Below, in pieces: positions 1-9,937 of a DNA stretch of 64,000 nucleotides. Numbering within the stretch: position 1 is the first letter of the stretch; every line of letters starts with the position of its first letter. The translations under genes and the position numbers were made by a program. This DNA is from Cerrena zonata (lineage: Eukaryota; Basidiomycota; Agaricomycetes; Polyporales; Cerrenaceae), in the NCBI GenBank assembly GCA_038087015.1, contig JASBNA010000013.1:372001-436000 (forward strand). Reading direction: 5' to 3'. The notes beneath the pieces were generated by a model that did no database searches, was not told where the DNA came from, and saw only the letters and a list, made by a program, of their open reading frames with translations.

Positions 1-166
1 GCAAAGGAAGCTCTGTATTCAAGTAAATATCCTGCAAAATGTAATGATACCCGGGTTGGATCTCCCAAGATTTCAACTGTGACTCGGCTTCCTGTTGTTT
101 CCCGTTCCTCTCAGACTCATTGGCAACAGCTAGAACATTCAACACGTCATTGTAATTCAAACTCAT
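1..166 (-). CDS. KAP120: Karyopherin Kap120-like importin, N-terminal fragment cut by the window edge
   Basis: The minus-strand frame opens with ATG at 166-164 and stays open to base 1, giving 55 residues. They include a QLKSWEIQPGYHYILQDIYL stretch that closely resembles the N-terminal HEAT/importin-N segment of yeast Kap120 (QLRQWETQAGFHYLLQSIYL in S. cerevisiae, from memory). Kap120 is an importin-beta family nuclear transport receptor implicated in 60S subunit export and nuclear import. Only the first few percent of the protein is inside the window, so the call rests on this short match. The gene lies in tandem behind NPT1, whose stop codon is about 180 bases upstream of this start. Confidence 0.72.
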   Translation of the reverse strand, partial: MSLNYNDVLNVLAVANESERNGKQQEAESQLKSWEIQPGYHYILQDIYLNTELPL

Positions 167-349
167 TTCACAATTCAAACCTGTTGTTTGCACCTTTACA
201 GTAAGTCATCATACCTTGAAGCTTGTCTGATTTTTTTTTTTTTTTTAATAGGATCAAAGCTGCCGGTACGCACACATACTTAACATCAAAGTCTTTATAT
301 TATTGAAGAAACTACTATAAATCTAGTATAAAAGCAAACAGAGAAGATA

Positions 350-1606
350 TCACCATCTTTTGGCCTCATCACCTTCAGCCCATTCATATTCTTTGTAGCC
401 GAGTTCTTGTTTAACTCTCGCGACCAATTTTTCGTCACCCATATTCTTACCAAGATTATCACTAATTTTCACTGATGGATTGCCGTTAGCTTCCTTCAAC
501 TTTATGACGATGTTAAGGGGAGAGGATTTGGAATGTGGAACAGAAACAGTCTTGAAGTCATTGGTGAAGAAGGTACCTATACCAAAAGTTGCCTTTAGGC
601 CCAATTTATCAGCCGTTGATTTATATTTCAAACATTTTTCTATATTCAAGGAATCACTAAAGCAGATAACTTTGGAGAAATCTGGGTAGCCTAGGGATTT
701 ATAATGGTGGGCTATTTTTTCAGCGTACAATTCTGGATCACCAGAGTCTTGTCTGACACCAGTGTAATAATCCGAATAAGGTTTTTGAAAGACTTTTAAA
801 TAGGCATCGGTACCAAAGGTGTCAGTTAAAGCCAAGCCGGCAAACCCAGGACCAAAAGTTTTTAACCAATAATCCATGGCATTTTTATTGGCATTCAAGT
901 AATCTTCAGTGACTGAAGCAATCCCCATGTACCATTCATGAGCAACGGTACCAATTGGAGCCAAATCATATTTTTTAGCCAAATAAACATTAGAAGTACC
1001 GATAAGTAAAGGATTTTTATTTGCATATTCAGCCAAAGCCTTCACTACAATATCTTGAGTCTCATGAGACCTTCTTCTTCTAGTACCGAACTCACTAAAG
1101 GGACAGTTATTCTCGAATAACTGTTTACATTTAGATTGGGCCAATTCATATTGGCCATCGTAGTTCCAATCAGTATCAACAAATTTGAAATAAGCTTCGG
1201 ATACTAAGGACAATATCGGGATTTCATAGAGAATGGTCTCACTCCATTTACCACTGATCTCAATTTCAAAATTACCTAGGTTTTCTTCATCATTATAATA
1301 TTGAATCTGTTTAGCCGGATCCAATTTAAAATCTTTTAAATAATCAAGATAAGATTGTGGAATCTGACTAATAGTTTTCTTCAAGTACTCTATTTCATCA
1401 TTGGAAAAAGAAAGCTCGCCCAAGAGACTTATCTGATCCTTGAGCCACGCAATAGCTTCCTTGTTAAGTTCCATTGACGGTGTTCTGTTAGTAAATTTAT
1501 AAACCACATCGATGCCCGGGAAGTTATGGTGGACCGCAGCTTGCATGGATAACTTATACAAGTCTGTATCCAATAACGATGGAATAACAGGACTTGAACT
1601 AGACAT
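350..1606 (-). CDS. NPT1: Nicotinate phosphoribosyltransferase
   Basis: The 418-residue protein makes nicotinate mononucleotide from nicotinate and PRPP, the entry step of the Preiss-Handler NAD salvage pathway; it is cytosolic and nuclear in yeast. It has the [11 protein letters not shown] start typical of the family, the GTRRRRS phosphate/PRPP-binding segment at about residues 174-180, and the conserved GTVAHEW block with the candidate phospho-histidine at residue 223. The [12 protein letters not shown] and GVRQDSGDP motifs follow. Length matches the fungal family (about 429). ATG at 1606 is the first in frame. No frame break was seen. Confidence 0.96.
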   Translation of the reverse strand: MSSSSPVIPSLLDTDLYKLSMQAAVHHNFPGIDVVYKFTNRTPSMELNKEAIAWLKDQISLLGELSFSNDEIEYLKKTISQIPQSYLDYLKDFKLDPAKQIQYYNDEENLGNFEIEISGKWSETILYEIPILSLVSEAYFKFVDTDWNYDGQYELAQSKCKQLFENNCPFSEFGTRRRRSHETQDIVVKALAEYANKNPLLIGTSNVYLAKKYDLAPIGTVAHEWYMGIASVTEDYLNANKNAMDYWLKTFGPGFAGLALTDTFGTDAYLKVFQKPYSDYYTGVRQDSGDPELYAEKIAHHYKSLGYPDFSKVICFSDSLNIEKCLKYKSTADKLGLKATFGIGTFFTNDFKTVSVPHSKSSPLNIVIKLKEANGNPSVKISDNLGKNMGDEKLVARVKQELGYKEYEWAEGDEAKRW

Positions 1607-1973
1607 TTCTAGAGTATTTCAAGTATCTTCCTTTGATTAAAATTGGCCCAATCCCTTGTGAATTGTCTGTTCCTAGCTCTATCTAATGAAAAATCATTAT
1701 CTGATATCTCTGGTGCCCGTAATTTTTTCTCACCAAAGTATGATTTTTTTCAAAAATTTTTTATGGCCATACAAAATTACAAGCTACAACACGATAAAAG
1801 AAACATGGTGGAATAGATATTAGGAATTGAATTAAGTGTTAACTAAGTAGTTTTACAATTAAAGTAGAGAACTAGAGGATTAAGTATAAAAATCAAACAA
1901 GAAGTGTTAAAAAGCAAAAAAAAAGAAAAGTAGAAGTCCGTGATGTAAAATGTCATAAAAGATTAATGCAATA

Positions 1974-2833
1974 TCAATGTATATCGACACTGCCTAAGGT
2001 GACCCAGTCGTTCACGTCACCCTCACAAAGGACTAGTTTCAAAACACCACCGTTCCAGCCAAGTCCGTTATCGTCAATGAACTCGGAGTCACAATTATCG
2101 ATATTCAAGTAGTCCAGTACTCTGGTCTTTATGGTTCTCCATAATGCACTGTCAATTGGATGAATGTCACTGTAAACCAAAGAAAGATGGGGATCAAATT
2201 CATCAACCACCCACTCAGCAGCTGCTACAGCGGACTCTTGATGTATTCTATCCATATCCAAAGGTTTCAAATTGGATTCTGGTTCGGGAGAATGATGAGA
2301 CTTTGGCTTCTTTATCTTCGACTTCAAAACTATCTCTCCGTGGCTATCACGGGTATACAATTGAGGATTATGAATTTTATTTTCCCGGTCAATAATTTCT
2401 GGTAAAATTACAAATAGTTCTCGAATAATTCTTGCAAATGATAATAAGTTAGGATCTTTACCTACTTGAAAGTATAATTTCTTGAAAAACTTTCTCTGGC
2501 TATTAATTTTCCCTAATTTTATTAAACTTTCATGATTTTTAGGTAACGAATTCAATGCAACTGCACTTGCCAGTAATATTCGATCAACATCGTCTCTAGT
2601 TTTATTGGAATCGTCTAGGTTTATATCAACATTGGTGGTTATAGTCACATGCGGATCAAACTTGGGTGCTTGCCCCGGGAATATGGTATTCAACGAACCC
2701 ATTAGAGTAGTCAATTTATCATAAATTGTACTATTTTGTTTGGGACAAAGCCATAAAGCGACACCTATTGCTAACAGTCCGCCGTTAGTACTCCTAGTTC
2801 CGACACTCGTAGCTCAATCAATAACATACCCAT
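1974..2833 (-). CDS. CPD1: 2',3'-cyclic-nucleotide 3'-phosphodiesterase (2H family), one intron
   Basis: The gene is join 2833-2830 and 2770-1974 on the minus strand, 266 residues. It belongs to the 2H phosphoesterases that hydrolyse ADP-ribose 1'',2''-cyclic phosphate formed after tRNA splicing. The two catalytic HxT/S motifs are HVTIT at about residue 42 and HLSLV at about residue 196. The uninterrupted frame has no ATG before the conserved ALWLCPKQ start; the frame reaches a TGA instead. A 59-base intron (GTATGT at 2829-2824, TACTAAC at 2790-2784, TAG ending at 2771) joins ATGG to CAATAGG and gives MAIGVALWLCP, matching the yeast Cpd1 N-terminus. The intron is inferred from sequence only. 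Confidence 0.9.
2771..2829 (-). other. Spliceosomal intron of CPD1 (59 nt)
   Basis: Consensus GTATGT donor, perfect TACTAAC branch site and TAG acceptor. The branch A lies only about 14 bases from the acceptor. Exon 1 holds four coding bases. Confidence 0.88.
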
Positions 2834-3078
2834 TGCTTCAGTAAGATCTTATCTGATAAAAAGAATATAGAAGTTTTATCAAAAGAAAGAGAACAGAAAA
2901 AAAAGGAAGAAAAAAGAGGGACGAATTAACTCGGAGCAAAAACCTGTACCGATTCTATTGAAACTTCGACTGCAAACTAAGTAGAAACTCGGTTTGCAAT
3001 CAGGGACGGGTCTACAGGTATGTTAAGTTATATGTGTATTGAATAAGCTATATTGTTATTGATCAACTGTCGTTGGGA

Positions 3079-3864
3079 TTAATATTTCGATGCGATTACA
3101 TCCACGCCATTGATTGCAGCATCATTGACAAACCAATTGACTTCAACCCCAGTCTTGATATCAGTAACTAGTTTAGAACGTAATTTACTGGAAGGGTCAT
3201 TGAAGATCTCTTTTAAAATTGGGGCTTTACCTTCACCTTCAGCAACAAAGGCAATGGAAACAGCATTTTCCAAAACTGGGAAAGTGAAGGTGATTCTTCT
3301 TGGTGGGGGTTTTGGGGAGTCGCTGATATAGGAGATCAATTCATTTCTTTCGTTCAAGAGTTGGTGGCCTGGGAATAAAGAGCAAGTGTGACCGTCTGGA
3401 CCACATCCTAATAAGATTAAATCAAGTTTATGATCTTTTGGTAATTTTGATTGGTAATCTTTAGCAATTTCGAGATCTTTTGCTTGGTCTGCACCGGAGG
3501 TTTGACCATCTTGACCAGTTAATAAGCTCTCGTTAATGGTATTAACTTTTGGTTTGGTAGTACCTTCTGGTAAAGATTTCAAAACCATTTCATTGAATAA
3601 ACCAAAATTTGAATCTGGATGATCTAAAGGAACAATTCTTTCGTCACTGAAGAAAACTTCCCATTTATCCCACTTGACTTTTGGAGCAATGTCCTGGTTA
3701 TCAATTAAAGCTTTTTTCAAGACTTTTCCTAATGATCCTCCGGATAAAGCAATCTTAAAAGTCAGACCGGATTCTAAAGCAGAATTTTGAAGTTTAAGAA
3801 CATGTTTACCTACGGCATTGGCAACATCGGCCGATTCAGCGTGAGAATACACTTTTGGAGACAT
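3079..3864 (-). CDS. SOL3: 6-phosphogluconolactonase (SOL family)
   Basis: This 261-residue protein hydrolyses 6-phosphogluconolactone in the oxidative pentose phosphate pathway. Visible family motifs are ALSGGSLGKVLKK near the N-terminus (sugar-phosphate isomerase-like fold), WEVFFSDERIVPLDHPDSNF near residues 65-85, and LILLGCGPDGHTCSLFPGH near residue 150, where the GPDGHTxSLFPG block forms the active site. ATG at 3864 is the first in frame and the length matches yeast Sol3/Sol4 (about 250). Several SOL paralogues exist in yeasts, so the exact symbol is the closest rather than a proven orthologue. Confidence 0.93.
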   Translation of the reverse strand: MSPKVYSHAESADVANAVGKHVLKLQNSALESGLTFKIALSGGSLGKVLKKALIDNQDIAPKVKWDKWEVFFSDERIVPLDHPDSNFGLFNEMVLKSLPEGTTKPKVNTINESLLTGQDGQTSGADQAKDLEIAKDYQSKLPKDHKLDLILLGCGPDGHTCSLFPGHQLLNERNELISYISDSPKPPPRRITFTFPVLENAVSIAFVAEGEGKAPILKEIFNDPSSKLRSKLVTDIKTGVEVNWFVNDAAINGVDVIASKY

Positions 3865-4067
3865 GATATACTTTGCAGACCCTTCAATTGACTTAAATCT
3901 AAAACAGTTGAAGCTTTGACTGAATTTTAAGCATATTTTTATATTGAGAAACTACAAAAATTTTCGCACTACCAAATCGTTGCTATGATTGCAAATCTGA
4001 TTAGAAATATATATACATATAATGGGAAATTAATATACAAAAGAATTGAAGCAGAGGCAAAGAGTCA

Positions 4068-5393
4068 TTAATCAAGATAGTGAGCGTAATCCGTACTGTC
4101 TTTTATCTTATTATTCATGAATTTTTCTAATTTAGAAGCATTTTTATAGTAAGTAGTTGATTCAGCATTATAAGCACGACAATTATTGAAAATTAGTCTA
4201 GAATCATATAAGAATTGATCAAAAGATTCATATTTATCATTTTCTAATTTCAGCTCCATGGTAGATAAATCCATTGGTTCTTTAATGACATCATAATAAT
4301 CACCAACTTCTTCACGATTAACTGGTACTGCAAAGGGCCAAGCTGAAGGATGATTAGTTAATTCCGATAATAGAGTAACCATAAAGTTATAATGAGGACC
4401 TCTTTTAGGTTTTTGAGCTAGTTTATCCATTTCTTCCAGCCAACCACTTTCCACTAGACCAGGAATATCTTTTGCCGGATTAAGATTAATATTTTTGTTA
4501 GATTTAAAGATTTGTAAACCGGGTCTAACCACATGAGATTTTGATCTTAATTTGATTTTTTTTTCAATGGCCGCTTTTTGCAATAACAATATTTTGCCCA
4601 GGTCTAAGTATCTTAGGATGGAAGGTAACATTGCACATTGCATTAGAGTACCTCCTTCATAATCTTTAATATAACCAGTCCATACTGATTTGGCCAAAGA
4701 GATTTCTTTAGTGAAACCTTGTTTTTTAAAGTAACCAATTGCATAATTATCAGCATAAGTTAAAAAATATTTAATTGGAGAAGTAGCCCGAACATAATCT
4801 TTTAAATGATTCATCAAATGGGCACCATAACCTCTGACTTGTTCAGTGGATGAAATAGCACAGAAGACAATTTCGGCAAATTCTCGATTATTAAATGGTC
4901 GATAAGTTATACCCCCAACCACAGTTAATGGTTTTCTAACAACTGCCATTGATAAATGGGATCGATCGTAGACCAATCTTGAAATATATTCTCGGGGCAT
5001 TTTAGGCAATTGTTTTTGGAAAATGTTCTTAAGACCCGTTAACACAATCAAATTTTCTTTAGTATTATCGTTATTAACCACTCTGAATTCAATCTTACCT
5101 TCTTTCTCTTCAAGTACTGACGGTCTTTCCTTAAATGAGTAAGTGACCCCATCGAAATTGAACGTCGTGGTTCGTTTCCTTTCTTCTTCATCGTCGTCGT
5201 CATCGTCATCGTCGTCGTCTTCGTCTTCATCGTTCTTACCATTGGATTCTTCTTTCTCTTGTGCTTCTTGTTTAATCGGTTTATCATCCTCATCGTCGTC
5301 CTCTTCCTCTTCCTTTATTCTGGTTTTCTTCATCGTAGGCTCGCTCTCTTCATCGTCCGACTTCACCGAATAGGCCCTTTTTCTATCTACCAT
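4068..5393 (-). CDS. GCN5: Histone acetyltransferase Gcn5 (SAGA/ADA catalytic subunit)
   Basis: The protein of 441 residues acetylates histone H3 tails as the catalytic subunit of SAGA and ADA. An acidic N-terminal tract rich in Asp/Glu (about residues 12-72) precedes the GNAT domain, which holds the [16 protein letters not shown] strand with the catalytic Glu and the acetyl-CoA loop [17 protein letters not shown]-terminal bromodomain spans roughly residues 335-435 ([27 protein letters not shown]). The ATG at 5393 is the first real start, because the frame upstream begins with TTG. The acidic tract is encoded by runs of GAT/GAC/GAA codons and makes long serine-rich reading frames on the other strand, which are shadows. 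Confidence 0.97.
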   Translation of the reverse strand: MVDRKRAYSVKSDDEESEPTMKKTRIKEEEEDDDEDDKPIKQEAQEKEESNGKNDEDEDDDDDDDDDDEEERKRTTTFNFDGVTYSFKERPSVLEEKEGKIEFRVVNNDNTKENLIVLTGLKNIFQKQLPKMPREYISRLVYDRSHLSMAVVRKPLTVVGGITYRPFNNREFAEIVFCAISSTEQVRGYGAHLMNHLKDYVRATSPIKYFLTYADNYAIGYFKKQGFTKEISLAKSVWTGYIKDYEGGTLMQCAMLPSILRYLDLGKILLLQKAAIEKKIKLRSKSHVVRPGLQIFKSNKNINLNPAKDIPGLVESGWLEEMDKLAQKPKRGPHYNFMVTLLSELTNHPSAWPFAVPVNREEVGDYYDVIKEPMDLSTMELKLENDKYESFDQFLYDSRLIFNNCRAYNAESTTYYKNASKLEKFMNNKIKDSTDYAHYLD

Positions 5394-5478
5394 CGTCAAT
5401 TTGTATAGATTGATTCAATCCTTCAGCTTGTCTTTACCTTGTTGTTTTCGTCTTTGATTTTTCGAACAAAGCTTGAAG

Positions 5479-5500
5479 AAAATGTCGCGCGCGACATTTT
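5479..5500. promoter_or_regulatory. Perfect 22-bp palindrome with CGCGCG core
   Basis: The two halves AAAATGTCGCG and CGCGACATTTT are exact reverse complements. CGCGCG cores are known binding sites for Rsc3/Rsc30-type factors in budding yeast; assignment here is inference. It lies 86 bases upstream of the GCN5 start. Confidence 0.5.
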
Positions 5501-5608
5501 TGCCAACTGCAAAATTTATCTCTAGTTACACTAGAAGTCTTCCATAGTTAGCATATAAATGAACCAGAAAGGTATACGATATACAAAGGTACAATTGCCA
5601 GCCTAGAA

Positions 5609-5727
5609 TTGACTATTGACTAGACCATTGATATCACGTTGTTGACTAGACTATTGTAATTTTATTGACTAGACTATTGTAATTTTATTGACTAGACTAT
5701 TGTAATTTGACTAGACTATTGACTAAC
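5609..5727. repeat. 23-bp tandem repeat (TTGACTAGACTATTG unit)
   Basis: Two full copies of a 23-bp unit (5642-5664 and 5665-5687) are followed by truncated copies and preceded by degenerate ones. The core TTGACTAGACTATTG recurs each time. Confidence 0.9.
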
Positions 5728-5902
5728 TTACAAGCTTATTGAACTATTGGCTGATTGGACTAACTCCATTCACAATAGGCATGCCTAGGCATAATACAAA
5801 TAGGACAGTGTATGAATATAGTCTATGTATTTGTAAACTCAGATTCGAGGGCACCACACGTGACCAGACCACCCCCGAAACTCAGCTGAAAAAAAATTCT
5901 AA

Positions 5903-5910
5903 GATGAGCT
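5903..5910 (+). promoter_or_regulatory. PAC-like box upstream of NMD3
   Basis: GATGAGCT sits 66 bases before the NMD3 ATG. A TGAAAAAAAATTC stretch just upstream resembles an RRPE element. This pairing is characteristic of ribosome-biogenesis promoters in yeasts. Confidence 0.55.
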
Positions 5911-5975
5911 TTAGTCATCTTTGATTTTTTACCATTTGATTCTACTTCAAAGAATATAGTTAATAGTGGGTTAAG

Positions 5976-7529
5976 ATGTCGAACTATTCCCAGCTAGAAC
6001 ATAACCACGGACAGGGCCAGGGAGCGGTGGCAACGGTCTTGTGTTGCAACTGTGGTGTGCCCATGGATGGGTCCCAAGGGTTGGTTATGTGTTACGATTG
6101 TATCAAGTTAAATGTTGATATTACCGAAGGTATTCCAAGAGAAGCAAATATTTCGTTTTGCAGAAACTGTGAACGTTTCTTGCAACCGCCTCAGCAATGG
6201 GTCCGAGCACAATTAGAGTCTAGAGAGTTGTTAGCAATTTGTTTAAAGAAATTGAAAGGTCTTAATAAAGTTAGATTAGTTGATGCTTCATTTATCTGGA
6301 CCGAACCCCATTCTCGTCGTATTAGGGTCAAGTTGACCGTGCAAGGAGAGGCCATGGCCAATACCATTGTGCAACAAACATTTGAAGTCGAATACGTTGT
6401 TATTGCCATGCAATGTGCTGATTGTGCCAAATCCTATACTGCAAATACTTGGAGAGCAACTGTGCAAATCAGACAAAAAGTTCCTCATAAAAGAACTTTC
6501 TTATATTTAGAACAATTGATTTTGAAGCATAATGCACATGTTGATACGGTTTCGATTCAAGAAGCAAAAGATGGATTGGATTTTTTCTATTCACAGAAAA
6601 ATCATGCTGCTAAAATGTTGGATTTCTTATCAGCAGTGGCTCCAATTAAAGCTAAAAAATCAGAAGAATTGGTTAGTATGGATATCCATTCTGGTTCTTC
6701 TTCTTATAAATTTTCCTTTTCCGTTGAAATTGTTCCAATTTGTCGTGATGATTTAGTGGTTTTACCTAAAAAATTGGCCCATTCAATGGGTAATATACCA
6801 AGACTTGTTTTATGTTCTAAGATTTCTAATTCTGTCCAGTTTTTAGACCCAAATACTTTACAAATTGCTGATATGTCTGCTCCAGTTTATTGGAGAAGCC
6901 CATTTCCTTCTTTAGTTGATGCAACTCAATTAGTTGAATTTATTGTTCTTGATGTTGAACCAACAGGGGACGTTAGAGGTAAACATGTATTGGCTGATAT
7001 AACCGTTAGTCGTGCAAGTGATTTAGGGGTCAACGATAATTCATTCTACGTAAGATCTCATTTAGGTGGTATTCTTCATCCGGGTGATTCTTGTATGGGT
7101 TATTATTTATCTAATTCTAATTTTAATTCCGATCTTTGGGAAACTTTAGATACCGCCAACACTCCAGAAGTGGTTCTCGTTAAGAAACATTATGCTAGAA
7201 AATCTAGAGCTTCTAAGAATAGAAAATGGAAATTGAAGAGAATGGCTAAAGAACATAATGATATTGTTGCAAATGATGATTCTAGACAAGCCAGACAAGA
7301 ACAAGAACGTGCTGAAAGAGATTATGAATTATTCTTACAAGAATTAGAAGAAGATGAAGAATTAAGACAAACCATTAACTTATATAAATCAGGTGATAGT
7401 CAACCTCAAAAACCTAAGGATGAAGATGATATGGATGATGAAGATGAAGATGCCCCAGAAATTGGTATCGATGAATTATTGGATGAATTAGACGATTTGG
7501 CATTAGAAGATCATCCAATGGATGGTTAA
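5976..7529 (+). CDS. NMD3: 60S ribosomal export adaptor Nmd3
   Basis: This 517-residue protein binds nascent 60S subunits and provides the nuclear export signal recognised by Crm1. The N-terminal zinc-binding part has repeated CxxC pairs: CCNCG near residue 23, CYDC near 38, CRNC near 62 and CADC near 147. Downstream follow the conserved body (SGSSSYKFSFSVEIVPICRDDLVVLP) and an acidic C-terminus with leucine-rich NES-like stretches (ELFLQELEEDEELRQTINL and IDELLDELDDLAL). Length matches yeast Nmd3 (518). The start has an upstream PAC-like box, in keeping with a ribosome-biogenesis role. Confidence 0.97.
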   Translation: MSNYSQLEHNHGQGQGAVATVLCCNCGVPMDGSQGLVMCYDCIKLNVDITEGIPREANISFCRNCERFLQPPQQWVRAQLESRELLAICLKKLKGLNKVRLVDASFIWTEPHSRRIRVKLTVQGEAMANTIVQQTFEVEYVVIAMQCADCAKSYTANTWRATVQIRQKVPHKRTFLYLEQLILKHNAHVDTVSIQEAKDGLDFFYSQKNHAAKMLDFLSAVAPIKAKKSEELVSMDIHSGSSSYKFSFSVEIVPICRDDLVVLPKKLAHSMGNIPRLVLCSKISNSVQFLDPNTLQIADMSAPVYWRSPFPSLVDATQLVEFIVLDVEPTGDVRGKHVLADITVSRASDLGVNDNSFYVRSHLGGILHPGDSCMGYYLSNSNFNSDLWETLDTANTPEVVLVKKHYARKSRASKNRKWKLKRMAKEHNDIVANDDSRQARQEQERAERDYELFLQELEEDEELRQTINLYKSGDSQPQKPKDEDDMDDEDEDAPEIGIDELLDELDDLALEDHPMDG

Positions 7530-7756
7530 TCCACAGCATTCTCTCCACCTCTTTTGTATATTAGTACCTTCTATCTAGGCTTATTTAATGGCATAATTAG
7601 TTTTCTTCTTTGATAATTAACCTTGTAATCGATTATTAGCGGTGCACGGGTGCGTATTCCTTTTACCAGAAATTTGTGGAGTTGTACTGATAAACTGCGT
7701 GGGATAAGCTTATCAATAACTTGATCTCTTCCTATATACCAACCAGGATCTTTAAA

Positions 7757-9720
7757 ATGGATAAACCTCAGACTACCGACAGAAAGGGACCACTTAAGTT
7801 CACTCCTATTCAATCTTTTGTGGAGTCATCCTTTTTCACCAAGTTGGCAGACTTGAAACTAAATGAGTTTAAATTAGACTCCAAGAGAAGACCAATAAAG
7901 GCATTTATGACCAATCCAAAGAGACTAAGCAAGTTCAATGATAAACCAATTGTTAATCTTGACTATTCCAGTTTTGATGGCGAAAACAAAAGTAATACTG
8001 ATAATATCTGGTTGAATGGTCATCTATATAATGTCAATACTATCGAGGAATTCAAACTGCTTGATAAACTGAACTTATTGAAGGATTGGGGGAAAGAAAT
8101 ATTTAATGATATTATAGGTGCTGATCATTTGGAATTTAAAAATATTGATAGGTTTTTCCTTTTAACGTTCTGTGATTTGAAAAAGTATAAATTTTATTAT
8201 TGGTTTGCGTTTCCTGCTTTGCATTCTAGTTGGAACATTCTTGAATCTTATAACAATAATGAATATGAACTAGAGATTGAAGAGTACATCAAACAAGATA
8301 ACGGGGATCAATTCTTACAAATAATTGACGGGGAAATTCATAGAATAAAAAATATTCAATTGAGAAAATTGGGTTCTTTTGCTTATATCGATAGCAGTCT
8401 AAACACAGATAAAACCCCTTCTATCCAACTTAAGAATTATTTATTTTTTTTAGCAGCTAAAGGGTTCGAAGTAATTGATTTGCTCATATATAGAAATAAC
8501 GGGTCTTCATATACACTCAAACTTGAATTAGATAAGAATTCATTCAATATTAATGAAATACCTAAAATGACTGGTTGGGAAAGAACTGCTCAAAAGAAGC
8601 TTGGTCCCAAATTAGCTGATTTAGGCTCCTTGATTAATCCACATCAATTAGCTGATCAAGCGGTGGATTTGAATTTGAAATTAATGAAATGGAGAATTGC
8701 TCCCGAATTAAATCTCGATACCATAAAAAGCCAAAGAGTTCTCTTGCTAGGTGCCGGTACTTTGGGTAGTTATGTATCCAGAACCTTAATGGGGTGGGGG
8801 GTTCGAAAAATCACGTTTGTTGATAATGGCCGTGTATCGTACTCAAACCCGGTTAGACAGCCATTATTTGGATTTAAGGATTGCTTTAGTGATAAGGGCC
8901 AAGGGGAATGGAAGGCAACACGAGCTGCAGAATCATTGAAAGAAATCTTCCCAGGAGTAGATTCTGAAGGCATCAGTATGGAAGTTCCCATGATTGGACA
9001 CCCAGTTACCGATGAAGTCAAACAAAAGAAGAACTTTGATGATTTGAATGAATTGTTTGATGCTCATGATATCATTTTCCTTCTTATGGATTCAAGAGAA
9101 TCAAGATGGCTACCTACTCTTCTTGGTACCGCCAAAGATAAACTCGTGATCAACGCTGCATTAGGATTTGACAGCTACTTGGTGATGAGGCATGGAAATA
9201 CTCAAGAACCTGAAAAGAAAGACTCGGTTGCTACTACTGTAATGACGTTGTAGCTCCAAATGATAGTTTGTCGGATAGAACTTTGGACCAGATGTGCACC
9301 GTTACCAGACCCGGTGTTGCATCAATTGCATCCTCATTGGCAGTGGAGCTTTTGGTTTCTGTCTTACAACACCCAGAAGGCCGCCATGCCCCATACCCAA
9401 GTGAATCTCTGCCTAAATTCGGTGAAGTTCCTCATCAAATTAGAGGATTCTTACACAATTTTCTGCAGACAAAGCTTCATGCACCAAACTACAAGTTCTG
9501 TTCTGCTTGTTCCGACCCAGTGGTTTCTACTTTCAAACAGCAAGGTTGGCAGTTTATCGAAAACTGTTTGAATGACAGTAAATATCTAGAAGAAATATCT
9601 GGTCTCAAAAAAGTGCAAGAAGAGGCCGAAAAGGCTTCACAGGCAATGCTAGACATGGCAGACTTCGAAGACGATCTCGAGTACGGCGACGAAGAGATAG
9701 ACAACGAATGGGTTAGTTAG
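7757..9720 (+). CDS. ATG7: E1-like autophagy enzyme Atg7, one frameshift
   Basis: Atg7 activates the ubiquitin-like proteins Atg8 and Atg12 for conjugation. The protein reads [11 protein letters not shown] from ATG at 7757; the frame upstream starts with TTG. It carries the N-terminal [10 protein letters not shown] block, the ATP-binding [13 protein letters not shown] loop, the [14 protein letters not shown] strand, [10 protein letters not shown] and the catalytic cysteine in [12 protein letters not shown]. Just before the last quarter the frame breaks at about 9212-9225: the sequence runs to a stop at 9251-9253, while the one-base-shifted frame continues as [18 protein letters not shown] to 9720. 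Adding one base gives 654 residues, close to yeast Atg7 (630). Sequencing error or true loss of function cannot be separated here. Confidence 0.93.
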
Positions 9721-9788
9721 TCTTGCCAAAATGGTAAGACGAATAGACATCTAGTAGTCAAATATGAGTATGTTAATATAAATTTTCA

Positions 9789-9797
9789 AACGCGCGA
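9789..9797. promoter_or_regulatory. CGCGCG element upstream of SPC97
   Basis: AACGCGCGAT occurs about 145 bases before the SPC97 start, next to long poly(T) tracts (9811-9836). CGCGCG is the Rsc3/Rsc30-type core also found in the palindrome upstream of GCN5. Function is inference. Confidence 0.3.
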
Positions 9798-9937
9798 TAT
9801 TGTTTATGTTTTTTTTTTTGTTTTTTTTTTTTTTGTCTTTTTATTTAATTCGAACTTCCTTTGAAAGGATATACAAGCGCTGATATTAATTCACTTTACT
9901 ATCGAAGGTTGAAGTATCGAGAGCTTTGATTCGGTAA

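Larger units (their letters stand above)
5394..5975. other. Divergent GCN5-NMD3 intergenic region with palindrome and 23-bp repeats
   Basis: No gene was seen. The stretch holds a perfect 22-bp palindrome (5479-5500), a 23-bp tandem repeat (5609-5727), a CACGTG E-box (5857-5862) and a PAC-like box (5903-5910). Each is listed separately. Confidence 0.8.

Noticed and set aside
5143..5373. Plus-strand frame made almost entirely of serines
   Set aside because: It is the antisense of the acidic Asp/Glu tract of GCN5; codon repeats explain it.
9230..9260. Programmed frameshifting in ATG7
   Set aside because: No classic slippery heptamer with downstream structure is apparent, no ATG7 family precedent is known to me, and other genes here show the same kind of one-base break.
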